Both the position numbers and the translations under genes were made by a program. DNA of 29,765 bases from assembly GCF_965660005.1 (NCBI RefSeq), contig NZ_CBFHYF010000021.1, positions 1-29,765 of the forward strand, written 5' to 3'. This stretch comes from Porticoccus sp965660005 (GTDB taxonomy: Bacteria > Pseudomonadota > Gammaproteobacteria > Pseudomonadales > Porticoccaceae). The notes below the pieces were generated by a model that saw nothing but the letters and a program-made list of their open reading frames with translations, was not told the origin of the DNA and did no database searches. Below, in pieces: positions 1 to 8,123 of this stretch; the first letter of the stretch is position 1, and each line of letters begins with the position of its first letter.

Positions 1-1
1 G

Positions 2-1096
2 GGTGCAGGTCTCATCAAATCCTTAAAATTACACTATCCAGATGCGCAGTTTGAAGGCATCGGTGGCGACAAAATGCTGTCCGAGGGCTTCCGCTCGTTA
101 TTCCCCATGGATCGCCTGTCAGTCATGGGGTTTATTGAGCCACTTAAACGGTTACCTGAGTTGCTCGGTATACGCCGTGAGCTCTATCGGCATTTCATCA
201 AAAACCGATTTGATCTGGTGGTGGGTATTGATTCTCCCGACTTTAACCTCGGCCTCGAAAAAAAACTCAGGCAGCGAGGATTGTTAACGGCGCATTATGT
301 CAGTCCCTCCGTTTGGGCCTGGCGTCAGGGCAGAGTAAAAAAAATTGCCAGTGCCGTTGACCTGATGTTGACGCTGTTGCCATTTGAAGCAGACTTCTAT
401 CGGCAACATAAAGTCCCGGTGGTGTTTGTTGGCCATCCCCTCGCCGAGGAAATTCCACTCTCTACGGATAATGTGCAGGCCCGCAAGACCCTGAATCTCC
501 CTGTAGACGGTCGGATATTGACATTAATGCCGGGCAGCAGGGCATCTGAGGTCGATTCATTGGGCCGGTTATTTCTGGAGACAGCACAACGCTGTCGGTA
601 CCAGTTATCCGGTCTGCATCTGATCATCCCCGCTGCTAACGATAACCGCCATGAGCAGCTGCACAGTTTGTTGCATGACTATCCCGGGCTGTCCGTGACG
701 TTGCTCAAGGGTCAATCCCATCTGGCAATGGCGGCAGCCGATGTTGTGCTGCTGTCATCAGGAACGTCGGCATTAGAGGCGATGCTGCTCAATAAACCCA
801 TGGTAGTGAGCTACCGTCTGGGTAAATGGACCTATGCTCTGGTTTCACGAATGTTGAAAGTCCCCTGGGTATCGTTACCGAATCTTCTTGCATCAGAAAC
901 ACTTGTGCCGGAGTTACTTCAGGAAAACGCCACTGTGGAAAAGCTGAGTGATGCGGTGTTGTCCTATTTTCTGGATGCAACAAAGGTTCAGGTACTGCAA
1001 CAACGTTTTGCCGAGCTTCATCTGACGCTTCGACACGGTGGCAGTGATACGGCAGCACGGGCGTTAGTGAGCTTGCTGGAAAGTCGTCTGAGATGA
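2..1096 (+). CDS. lpxB: Lipid-A-disaccharide synthase, 5' end outside window
   Basis: LpxB transfers 2,3-diacylglucosamine-1-phosphate from UDP onto lipid X to make the tetra-acyl disaccharide of lipid A, at the cytoplasmic face of the inner membrane. The reading frame is open from base 2 and begins with GAGLIKSLK, which aligns near residue 22 of family members, so about 20 N-terminal residues are missing. Family signatures seen are GIDSPDFN, the HYVSPSVWAWR block, LPFE, LMPGSR and the SSGTSALE nucleotide-sugar loop, followed by SLPNLLA near the C terminus. The 364 visible codons fit the usual length of about 380. Its TGA overlaps the ATG of rnhB (ATGA), which indicates translational coupling in the classical lpx-rnhB operon. 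There is no frameshift. Confidence 0.97.
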   Translation, partial: GAGLIKSLKLHYPDAQFEGIGGDKMLSEGFRSLFPMDRLSVMGFIEPLKRLPELLGIRRELYRHFIKNRFDLVVGIDSPDFNLGLEKKLRQRGLLTAHYVSPSVWAWRQGRVKKIASAVDLMLTLLPFEADFYRQHKVPVVFVGHPLAEEIPLSTDNVQARKTLNLPVDGRILTLMPGSRASEVDSLGRLFLETAQRCRYQLSGLHLIIPAANDNRHEQLHSLLHDYPGLSVTLLKGQSHLAMAAADVVLLSSGTSALEAMLLNKPMVVSYRLGKWTYALVSRMLKVPWVSLPNLLASETLVPELLQENATVEKLSDAVLSYFLDATKVQVLQQRFAELHLTLRHGGSDTAARALVSLLESRLR

Positions 1097-1704
1097 GCAT
1101 TATTCAGCTCTCCTATAGAGGTGAATTGCTGGCTGGCGTGGATGAGGTCGGTCGTGGACCGCTGGCAGGAGATGTTGTAACAGCTGCTGTGATTCTCAAT
1201 CCCAAAAATCCGGTGGCTGGTTTGGCCGACTCCAAGAAACTTTCTGCTTCCCGCCGCAGTCAGTTGGCCGCAGAAATCAGCAAAAAAGCCCTCAGTTGGT
1301 GTATCGCGAGAGCGTCGGTGGCCGAGATTGATGAGTACAATATTCTCCGCGCTACCATGATGGCGATGGTGCGGGCCGTCGATGGTCTGACACTAAAACC
1401 GGAACATGTGGCAGTCGATGGAAATCGAATACCGGACTGGGGCTATGTGGCTGAATCGGTTGTCGGGGGTGACGATAAAATTCCGGCCATAAGTGCGGCT
1501 TCCATACTGGCAAAGGTATGTCGCGATGCCGAAATGTGTCAGGCGGAGCAGCTTTTCCCCGGTTATGGTTTTGCCTCTCATAAAGGCTATGGGACCAGTG
1601 CACACCGCGAAGCCATTGCTTTGCTGGGTCCATGCAAAATTCATCGCAAATCCTTTGAACCGGTAAAAAGTATACTGGCAGCCCGCCACCACGCTTTGAC
1701 CTGA
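1093..1704 (+). CDS. rnhB: Ribonuclease HII
   Basis: RNase HII cleaves the RNA strand of RNA-DNA hybrids and nicks at single ribonucleotides in DNA. The product is 203 residues, normal for the family. The metal-binding acidic residues are visible as D17-E18 in GVDEVGRGPLAG, D109 in VAVDGNRIP and D127 in GGDDKIPA, followed by the conserved SAASILAKVCRD helix. The ATG overlaps the lpxB stop by four bases, so the start is set by operon coupling. It is the last gene of the lpx segment: a hairpin with a T run sits on its stop codon, and a 258-base spacer separates it from the next gene. Confidence 0.97.
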   Translation: MSIIQLSYRGELLAGVDEVGRGPLAGDVVTAAVILNPKNPVAGLADSKKLSASRRSQLAAEISKKALSWCIARASVAEIDEYNILRATMMAMVRAVDGLTLKPEHVAVDGNRIPDWGYVAESVVGGDDKIPAISAASILAKVCRDAEMCQAEQLFPGYGFASHKGYGTSAHREAIALLGPCKIHRKSFEPVKSILAARHHALT

Positions 1705-1727
1705 ACGCCAGTTCAGGGTACTTTTTT
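1700..1727 (+). terminator. Probable Rho-independent terminator overlapping the rnhB stop
   Basis: A seven-base-pair stem (CCTGAAC / GTTCAGG, loop GCCA) at 1700-1717 is followed within a few bases by a run of six T (1722-1727). The stem includes the rnhB TGA. It would end the lpxB-rnhB transcript and separate dnaE from its usual upstream operon. The stem is short, so the call is moderate. Confidence 0.5.
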
Positions 1728-1962
1728 GCCAGTAGAGGTGCCGATCATACCTCGAAGAGTTTTTTGCTATGCTATGGTGGATACGCAAACAGGCAATTAC
1801 GTAATTTTATTTTGAAGCCATGCTGGCTTACCACGTCCCGCTGTCTTTGTCGTTGGAAGGTGCCAATAGTCCACAAAGGAAATACTTGTCAGTCAGAAAA
1901 ATTCCTTAGACTCTGATTGGTAATTATTCAGTTGATATCTCCACTTTAATACGGGAATTTCC

Positions 1963-3294
1963 ATGAAACAGTTAACTGGTCACGATGCGGTTTATCTCTA
2001 CGCGGAGACACCCTCCACGCCTGGCCATCTCGGGTTGCTCTATATCTACGATCAATCTACCGCTGCGAAAGGAACGGTTCGTTTCAAAAGCATATTGCAA
2101 CATATTGAAGAACACCTGGATATTTCGCATGTATTCCGGTCCCGCTTAATGAGGATGCCGTTGGATGTCGATCATCCCTACTGGGTGGATGATGAAAACT
2201 TTGATCTTGAATATCATGTCCGGCATATTGCATTACCAAAACCGGGGGACTGGCGTCAATTCTGCATCCTCACCGCCCGGCTGCACTCCCGTCCTCTGGA
2301 TATGACCAGGCCTCTGTGGGAGATGTACGTTATTGAAGGCCTGGATAATATCCCATCGATGCCCAAAGGCTCATTTGCTATTTATACCAAAATTCATCAT
2401 TGCGCGGTGGATGGTACGGCGGCCATCGATCTGGCGGGTTTGTTCCACGACAGGTCACCGGAGCCGGATAGAGAGATTGTAGAGCGGCAATGGAAGCCAC
2501 AGCCGAAGCCGGCACTGGGCACATTGCTAATCAATACCCTGGTGAACAATACCCGGTATAATTTTGAAACCGGCTTTGATCTGATCAATATGTTGCCCTC
2601 GCTCGGCAAAAAACTGCTCGTGACAACCCTGAGACAGGATAGGGAGTCCAAGGATGCGGTTGTTAGACCGGAAACCCGCTTCAACCGCGATCATGTCAGC
2701 CCTCACCGGGTATTTGGTGGCGTCGATTTTTCCCTTGAGGATGTCCGATCAATCAAGCGTGCAGTGAATGGTGCCACCATCAATGACGTATTGCTGGCCC
2801 TGTGTGGTGGAGCACTTCACCATTACCTGCAGGACAAGGAAGAGCTGCCTTACCATTCCATGCGGGCAATTGTTCCAGTCAGGCAGAATAAAAGAGACAG
2901 GAAAGGCAAACAAACAATGGCTGTAATGACCCCGCCATTGCATACACAGGTCGTTGACCCGCTGGAAAGACTTGAAGTGATTCAATGGGACACCTCTACC
3001 AGCGCCGCTCTCGAGAAAGCCCAGGGAGCAAAGGATATGACTGATATCACAAGACACATGCCATCCTTTACCCTGGCAATGGGTATTGGCATGGCCACGC
3101 ACAGTCATTTGTCGCGAAAGACACTGGCGGGGATCGGCAACTGTGTCATGACCAATGTGCCGGGTCCGCAGTGGCCACTTTATATGCGAGGCGCTAAATT
3201 AGTCTACGTGTCAGCGCTGGCTCCCTTGGTGGAGGGGTTGACACTGATGTTTAACGTGGTGAGCTACAACGGACGTGTCAGTGTATCTTTTTAG
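1963..3294 (+). CDS. Wax ester synthase / diacylglycerol acyltransferase (WS/DGAT), prematurely stopped
   Basis: WS/DGAT enzymes esterify fatty alcohols or diacylglycerol with acyl-CoA to make storage wax esters or triacylglycerol. The 443-residue frame has the family hallmarks: an N terminus starting MKQLTGHDAVYLY, RPLW near residue 116, the catalytic HHCAVDG motif at 145-151, a TINDVLLAL block, and MTNVPGPQWPLY near the C-terminal acyltransferase core. GGGAA at 1953-1957 serves as ribosome binding site. The frame stops at TAG 3292-3294, just after RVSVSF, where relatives continue with an SDRD-VLPDP segment. That segment is present immediately downstream in the same frame. The gene is therefore interrupted by a single nonsense codon, or carries a sequencing error; the lost tail is about 48 residues or more. 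It is a lone insertion between rnhB and dnaE. Confidence 0.9.
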   Translation: MKQLTGHDAVYLYAETPSTPGHLGLLYIYDQSTAAKGTVRFKSILQHIEEHLDISHVFRSRLMRMPLDVDHPYWVDDENFDLEYHVRHIALPKPGDWRQFCILTARLHSRPLDMTRPLWEMYVIEGLDNIPSMPKGSFAIYTKIHHCAVDGTAAIDLAGLFHDRSPEPDREIVERQWKPQPKPALGTLLINTLVNNTRYNFETGFDLINMLPSLGKKLLVTTLRQDRESKDAVVRPETRFNRDHVSPHRVFGGVDFSLEDVRSIKRAVNGATINDVLLALCGGALHHYLQDKEELPYHSMRAIVPVRQNKRDRKGKQTMAVMTPPLHTQVVDPLERLEVIQWDTSTSAALEKAQGAKDMTDITRHMPSFTLAMGIGMATHSHLSRKTLAGIGNCVMTNVPGPQWPLYMRGAKLVYVSALAPLVEGLTLMFNVVSYNGRVSVSF

Positions 3295-3438
3295 TCAGAC
3301 CGGGATGTCCTGCCCGATCCTCAATTAATGGAGAGTTGTTGGGATCGGTCCCTCAAAGAGCTGCTCTGTGCGGCCACCCACCAGTGTGATGAAGCTGAGG
3401 CAGAGATTATTCATAAGGTCAGAATTCCCAAAACGGTC
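3295..3438 (+). pseudogene. Detached C-terminal segment of the WS/DGAT gene
   Basis: Directly after TAG 3292-3294 and in the same frame, the sequence encodes SDRDVLPDPQLMES and then a Leu/Glu-rich tail of about 48 codons running into the N gap. SDRD-VLPDP is the conserved end of WS/DGAT proteins, which usually reads F-x-SDRD with any residue at x, so the TAG replaces exactly one sense codon. The true stop codon of the gene lies inside the gap. The fragment has no convincing start codon or ribosome binding site of its own. An ATG at 3328 exists, but it is the Met of this tail and not a gene start. Confidence 0.85.
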
Positions 3439-3499
3439 NNNNNNNNNNNNNNNNNNNNNNNNNNNNNNNNNNNNNNNNNNNNNNNNNNNNNNNNNNNNN
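3439..3499. other. Assembly gap of 61 N
   Basis: Sixty-one consecutive N lie between the WS/DGAT tail and dnaE. The real length is unknown. The gap hides the true end of the WS/DGAT gene, any dnaE promoter or ribosome binding site, and the first base of the dnaE start codon. Reading through it joins two unrelated proteins in one frame, which is an artefact. Confidence 0.98.
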
Positions 3500-6400
3500 T
3501 GAGCGCAGAGGAGAGAACAGTCGCTGTGGAAACATCCTTCGTGCACCTTCGCCTGCACAGTGAATACTCGCTTGTAGATGGTATGGTCAGGATCAAGCCA
3601 TTGGTACAACAGGTGGCCCGACTGGGTATGCCTGCAATCGCATTGACGGATATCACCAATTTCTATGGATTGGTGAAGTTTTATCAGGCAGCACAGGCGG
3701 CTGGGGTCAAACCGATTTGTGGTGCAGATTTGCAGGTGAGCAATCCAGTGCCTGATGGCGTATCGACCAGTGTCACTTTATTGGTGATGAATCAGCAGGG
3801 TTACCGGAATCTTACAAAGCTTATTTCACGAGCCTTTCAGGAGGGACAGCACCAAGGCGTTCCTTGTGTCGAACGCCAATGGATCAGTGAGGCAAGTGAA
3901 GGGTTGATTGTTCTTTCTGGCCGTCTGGGTGATGTGGGTCAGGCCATGCTCTCAGGTAAATCGGATTATGCCAAAGAGCTGCTTCAGGGCTGGTTAGCCG
4001 ATTTTCCGGGTCGGTTTTATTTGGAGCTCACTCGAACCGGTCGACCGGATGAAGAGAACTTTATCCATGAATTGCTGCCAGTTGCCTCAATGTATAACTG
4101 CCCTGTGGTGGCAACCAATGACGTTCGGTTTCTTGCCAGTGACCAGTTTGAGGCTCATGAGGCCCGGGTATGTATCGGTGAAGGGCGAGTGCTCGGTGAC
4201 CCGCGTCGGGAGCGGCGTTACAGCGATCAACAATATCTGCGTTCTCCGGAAGAGATGACTGAGTTGTTCTCCGATTTGCCGGAGGCGCTGGAAAACAGCA
4301 TTGAGATTGCCAAACGCTGTTCGCTGGACCTAAAGCTTGGTGAGCACTTTTTGCCGGATTACCCGATTCCAGAGGGCATGACGAAAGACAGCTATTTTGA
4401 GAAGGTTTCTTTTGATGGGCTGGATGAACGCCTGAAAAGACTGCTCGATCCATCTGCGCTGGATTATCAGGCACAGCGGCAGGTTTATCTTGACCGACTT
4501 CGCTTTGAGCTGGATATCATTATTCAGATGGGCTTTCCCGGCTATTTTCTCATTGTCATGGACTTTATCCGCTGGGCAAAAGAAAACGATATACCCGTCG
4601 GACCGGGCCGTGGTTCCGGTGCCGGATCTCTGGTTGCCTATGCACTGGGCATCACGGATCTCGATCCGCTCGAATACGATCTTCTGTTTGAGCGATTCCT
4701 CAATCCTGAACGGGTATCAATGCCTGACTTTGATATTGATTTCTGCATGGACAATCGCGATCGGGTGATTGCCTATGTGGCGGATCGCTATGGTAGGGAT
4801 GCGGTTTCCCAGATCATCACGTTTGGTACGATGGCCGCAAAAGCGGTTGTTCGCGATGTGGCACGCGTGCAAGGGAAAGCCTACGGTCTGGCAGACAAAT
4901 TATCGAAAATGATTCCGCCGGATATCGGTATGACGCTGGAAAAAGCGGTTGTCCAGGAGGAAGCCCTGCGAGATTTCCTTGAAGCCGATGAGGAGGCACA
5001 GGAAATCTGGGAGATGGCGTTACAACTGGAAGGTGTAACTCGCAATGTTGGCAAGCATGCGGGTGGTGTTGTGATTGCGCCAACCACCCTGACAGATTTT
5101 GCACCGCTTTACTGTGATGAAAACGGCGAAGGACTGGTTACACAGTTCGATAAAGACGATGTAGAGAAAGCGGGTCTGGTGAAATTTGACTTTCTCGGGC
5201 TGCGAACACTGACCATCATCGACTGGGCCGTCAAAATGGTCAATCAGCGTCTCGCCAAGGCGGGTGAACCCCCGGTAGCTATTGACGCGATTCCGCTGGA
5301 TGATCCTGCAACTTACGGATTGATGCAGCGGGCGGAAACGACAGCGGTATTTCAGCTTGAATCCCGGGGAATGAAAGATCTCATCAAACGGGTGGAGCCG
5401 AACTGTTTTGAAGACATTGTAGCGTTGGTGGCATTGTTCAGGCCGGGGCCACTGCAATCCGGTATGGTGGATGATTTCATCAATCGCAAGCACGGTCGTG
5501 CGCAGGTGGCCTACCCAGATGCAAAATTTCAGCATGAGTCGCTGAAACCTGTGCTCGGTCCGACCTATGGTGTGATTGTCTACCAGGAACAGGTCATGCA
5601 GATCGCTCAGGTTCTGGCAGGCTACACCTTGGGCGGTGCCGATATGTTGCGCCGTGCCATGGGCAAGAAAAAGCCTGAAGAAATGGCCAAGCAGCGCAGT
5701 ATTTTTGAAGCAGGCGCCCGTCAACAGGGTATAGATCCCGAGCTTGCCGTGAAAATTTTTGATCTGGTTGAAAAATTTGCCGGCTACGGTTTTAACAAAT
5801 CCCATTCTGCAGCATATGCCCTGTTGGCTTATCAGACGGCATGGTTGAAAGCCCATTATCCCGCAGAGTTCATGGCTGCGGTCTTGTCAGCCGATATGCA
5901 AAATACCGACAAAGTGGTGACGTTAATTGATGAATGCCGGGCGATGAATCTCGTCGTGTTACCCCCGGATGTCAATCGCGGTCGGTTCGCTTTTACTGTC
6001 TCGGACGATAACGAAGTGATTTATGGGCTCGGCGCCATCAAGGGTCTAGGGGAGGGGCCCGTCAACAGCATTATTGCTGTGCGGCAGGAGGGCGGGCCAT
6101 TCGGGGATCTGTTTGATTTTTGTGCCCGGGTCGACCGCCATAAACTTAATAAACGGGCCTTGGATGCGCTGGTTAGATGCGGGGCATTGGATGCTGTCGG
6201 GCCGGCGGGGGATGTCGGCTATCGTCGCGCAGTGATGCTGGCGGCCAGTGAGGAAGCTGTCAAGATGGCTGAGCAAAACTCACGCAACACAGATTCAGGT
6301 ATGACGGATCTATTCGGTGCTACACCTCGAGAAAGTGCCCCGGAAATCAGTTACCAGAGTTTCAGGCAACAACGGGGGCTCAGTGCAAAAGAGCGCCTGC

Positions 6401-7020
6401 GGGGTGAGAAAGAAACGTTGGGTCTCTATCTTACCGGGCATCCGGTGGATGAATATCTGGAGGAGTTGAAGCACTTTGTCCCCAGCCGTATAGCCGATCT
6501 CAAACCGGACAAGAAAAGCCAGCTGGTGGCTGGTCTGGTGGTGGGTATGCGGGTCATTAAAACCCGGCGGGGGGACAATATGGCTGTGATTACACTGGAC
6601 GACCGCAGTGGGCGTATAGAAGTGGCTGTCTTCGCTGATGCCTACAGGGCGCATCGCGATAAAATTGACAAGGATGCTCTATTGGTGGTCGAAGGTCAGG
6701 TTGCTGAGGATGATTATACCGGCGGACTGAAAATGCGGGCCGATCATGTCAAGAATCTTTTTGAGGCACGTGTCAATTACCTCAAGGCGATTACGCTTGA
6801 CCTCAACAGGGATAAGCTTAGCGATACCTCCTTGGATCAACTGGTCGATATCATGTCGCCGTATGCTGATGGAGCCTGCCCGGTGAAAATCAACTATCAG
6901 TCAAGCGTTGCCTCGGGTGAGATTATGTTAGGGGAGCGCTGGGCTGTTTCGCCCGAAGATGATCTGTTGCATCAATTAAGAGAACTGCTGGGTAATGATC
7001 GCATTCATCTGCGGTTCTAG
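3499..7020 (+). CDS. dnaE: DNA polymerase III alpha subunit
   Basis: This is the replicative polymerase catalytic subunit. The start is taken as the NTG codon at 3499-3501, whose first base is the last N. It gives MSAEERTVAVETSFVHLRLHS, matching the short lead before FVHLRVHS in E. coli DnaE, and a length of 1173 residues against about 1160. Domain order: an N-terminal PHP domain beginning at FVHLRLHSEYSLVDG, a PolC-type palm with catalytic Asp410 and Asp412 in PDFDIDF, the GPGRGSGAGSLVAYAL and GVIVYQEQVMQIA blocks, a helix-hairpin-helix region, a probable clamp-binding segment MTDLFG, and an OB fold beginning near LVAGLVVGMRVIKTRRGD. It ends with TAG. There is no frameshift. accA follows 87 bases downstream, the standard gammaproteobacterial order. 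Confidence 0.97.
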   Translation, partial: XSAEERTVAVETSFVHLRLHSEYSLVDGMVRIKPLVQQVARLGMPAIALTDITNFYGLVKFYQAAQAAGVKPICGADLQVSNPVPDGVSTSVTLLVMNQQGYRNLTKLISRAFQEGQHQGVPCVERQWISEASEGLIVLSGRLGDVGQAMLSGKSDYAKELLQGWLADFPGRFYLELTRTGRPDEENFIHELLPVASMYNCPVVATNDVRFLASDQFEAHEARVCIGEGRVLGDPRRERRYSDQQYLRSPEEMTELFSDLPEALENSIEIAKRCSLDLKLGEHFLPDYPIPEGMTKDSYFEKVSFDGLDERLKRLLDPSALDYQAQRQVYLDRLRFELDIIIQMGFPGYFLIVMDFIRWAKENDIPVGPGRGSGAGSLVAYALGITDLDPLEYDLLFERFLNPERVSMPDFDIDFCMDNRDRVIAYVADRYGRDAVSQIITFGTMAAKAVVRDVARVQGKAYGLADKLSKMIPPDIGMTLEKAVVQEEALRDFLEADEEAQEIWEMALQLEGVTRNVGKHAGGVVIAPTTLTDFAPLYCDENGEGLVTQFDKDDVEKAGLVKFDFLGLRTLTIIDWAVKMVNQRLAKAGEPPVAIDAIPLDDPATYGLMQRAETTAVFQLESRGMKDLIKRVEPNCFEDIVALVALFRPGPLQSGMVDDFINRKHGRAQVAYPDAKFQHESLKPVLGPTYGVIVYQEQVMQIAQVLAGYTLGGADMLRRAMGKKKPEEMAKQRSIFEAGARQQGIDPELAVKIFDLVEKFAGYGFNKSHSAAYALLAYQTAWLKAHYPAEFMAAVLSADMQNTDKVVTLIDECRAMNLVVLPPDVNRGRFAFTVSDDNEVIYGLGAIKGLGEGPVNSIIAVRQEGGPFGDLFDFCARVDRHKLNKRALDALVRCGALDAVGPAGDVGYRRAVMLAASEEAVKMAEQNSRNTDSGMTDLFGATPRESAPEISYQSFRQQRGLSAKERLRGEKETLGLYLTGHPVDEYLEELKHFVPSRIADLKPDKKSQLVAGLVVGMRVIKTRRGDNMAVITLDDRSGRIEVAVFADAYRAHRDKIDKDALLVVEGQVAEDDYTGGLKMRADHVKNLFEARVNYLKAITLDLNRDKLSDTSLDQLVDIMSPYADGACPVKINYQSSVASGEIMLGERWAVSPEDDLLHQLRELLGNDRIHLRF

Positions 7021-7046
7021 CCAGGTAGGCATTAGCTCACACTGCC

Positions 7047-7074
7047 ATTACAATTCATCTATCTGCCCTAAAAT
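7047..7074 (+). promoter_or_regulatory. Possible sigma-70 promoter for accA
   Basis: ATTACA (7047-7052) and TAAAAT (7069-7074) are separated by 16 bases in the short dnaE-accA spacer, matching four and five of six consensus positions. This is pattern matching only; accA could equally be co-transcribed with dnaE. Confidence 0.3.
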
Positions 7075-7107
7075 GGCCGTCATACAATTCCACGGACAAA
7101 ATACCCT

Positions 7108-8058
7108 ATGAATCTCAATTATCTCGATTTTGAGCAACCAATAGCAGAACTTGAAGCAAAAATTGAAGAATTGCAGTTGGTTGGCAATGACAACGAGCTG
7201 AATATTACTGATGAGGTGGCCAAACTTCGTGACAAGAGTCGGCGGCTGACGGAAAAAATCTATTCTGATCTTACAGCATGGCAGATTGTTCAGGTGGCCC
7301 GCCATCCTCAGCGCCCTTATACCATGGACTACATCAGTCGGATTTTTACGGAGTTTGAAGAGCTGCATGGCGATCGACATTTTGGCGATGACAGAGCCAT
7401 TGTTGGCGGGGTTGCCCGCCTCGATGGCAAGCCGGTGATGGTGATTGGCGAAGAAAAGGGCCGCGGGGTAACAGAAAAGGTCTATCGCAATTTCGGTATG
7501 CCAAAACCGGAAGGTTATCGCAAGGCGATGCGGCTTATGGAAATGGCCGCGCGTTTCAAGATGCCTGTGCTGACATTGATTGATACGCCTGGGGCTTACC
7601 CCGGCATAGACTCTGAAGAACGCGGTATCAGCGAAGCGATCGCTCAAAATCTTGCCGTGATGTCACGCCTCAGGACACCGATTATCTGCACGGTTATTGG
7701 TGAAGGCAGCTCCGGTGGGGCATTGGCGATTGGTGTCGGAGACTATTTGAACATGTTGCAGTATGCCACCTACTTTGTTATCTCTCCGGAGGGATGCGCC
7801 AATATTATCTGGAAGACGTCTGCCAAAGCGCCGGACGCTGCTGAGGCGATGGGAGTGACATCCTCCGTTTTACAGAAGCTGGGTATCGTTGATGAGACCA
7901 TTCCGGAGCCAATGGGTGGCGCGCATCGGGATATTGATGCCATGGCAAATACTCTCAGGGAACGGTTGTCACAGCAAGTTGATCAGCTCCTCGAAATACC
8001 CATTGATACCCTTCTGGATAAGCGCTACGAGAGACTGATGGGTTACGGGAACGCCTGA
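7108..8058 (+). CDS. accA: Acetyl-CoA carboxylase carboxyltransferase subunit alpha
   Basis: AccA with AccD moves the carboxyl group from carboxybiotin-BCCP to acetyl-CoA, making malonyl-CoA for fatty acid synthesis. The product is 316 residues (E. coli 319) and begins MNLNYLDFEQPIAELEAKIEEL, the typical N-terminal helix. Conserved blocks include ARHPQRPYTMDYI, GDRHFGDDRAIVGG, GEEKGR, DTPGAYPG and GEGSSGGALAIGVGD, the oxyanion/crotonase-fold region. The ribosome binding site is weak (GGAC upstream). It follows dnaE and ends convergent with the minus-strand GAF/PAS gene, with a hairpin between them. Confidence 0.97.
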   Translation: MNLNYLDFEQPIAELEAKIEELQLVGNDNELNITDEVAKLRDKSRRLTEKIYSDLTAWQIVQVARHPQRPYTMDYISRIFTEFEELHGDRHFGDDRAIVGGVARLDGKPVMVIGEEKGRGVTEKVYRNFGMPKPEGYRKAMRLMEMAARFKMPVLTLIDTPGAYPGIDSEERGISEAIAQNLAVMSRLRTPIICTVIGEGSSGGALAIGVGDYLNMLQYATYFVISPEGCANIIWKTSAKAPDAAEAMGVTSSVLQKLGIVDETIPEPMGGAHRDIDAMANTLRERLSQQVDQLLEIPIDTLLDKRYERLMGYGNA

Positions 8059-8059
8059 C

Positions 8060-8096
8060 CCGCTTTTAAAAATTGCTTGATAAGCGGAAAATTTTT
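8060..8096 (+). terminator. Probable terminator between accA and the convergent gene
   Basis: CCGCTT (8060-8065) and AAGCGG (8082-8087) form a six-base-pair stem just after the accA stop, followed by AAAATTTTT. The A and T tracts on the two sides make it potentially usable from both directions, as expected between convergent genes. The loop is long (16 bases), so the call is moderate. Confidence 0.45.
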
Positions 8097-8123
8097 CCTG
8101 GTGGGTCTGGTGTGATTCATCTG

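Noticed and set aside
1735..1766. Second terminator after rnhB (GAGGT/ACCTC followed later by T6)
   Set aside because: Five-base stem and a seven-base offset to the T run; weaker than the hairpin on the rnhB stop.
3328..3498. An ATG at 3328 as the start of dnaE
   Set aside because: The residues after it are the WS/DGAT C-terminal tail, and the frame crosses 61 N; DnaE homology begins after the gap.
5020..5856. 278-codon minus-strand frame inside dnaE
   Set aside because: Antisense shadow of DnaE; no motif or ribosome binding site support.
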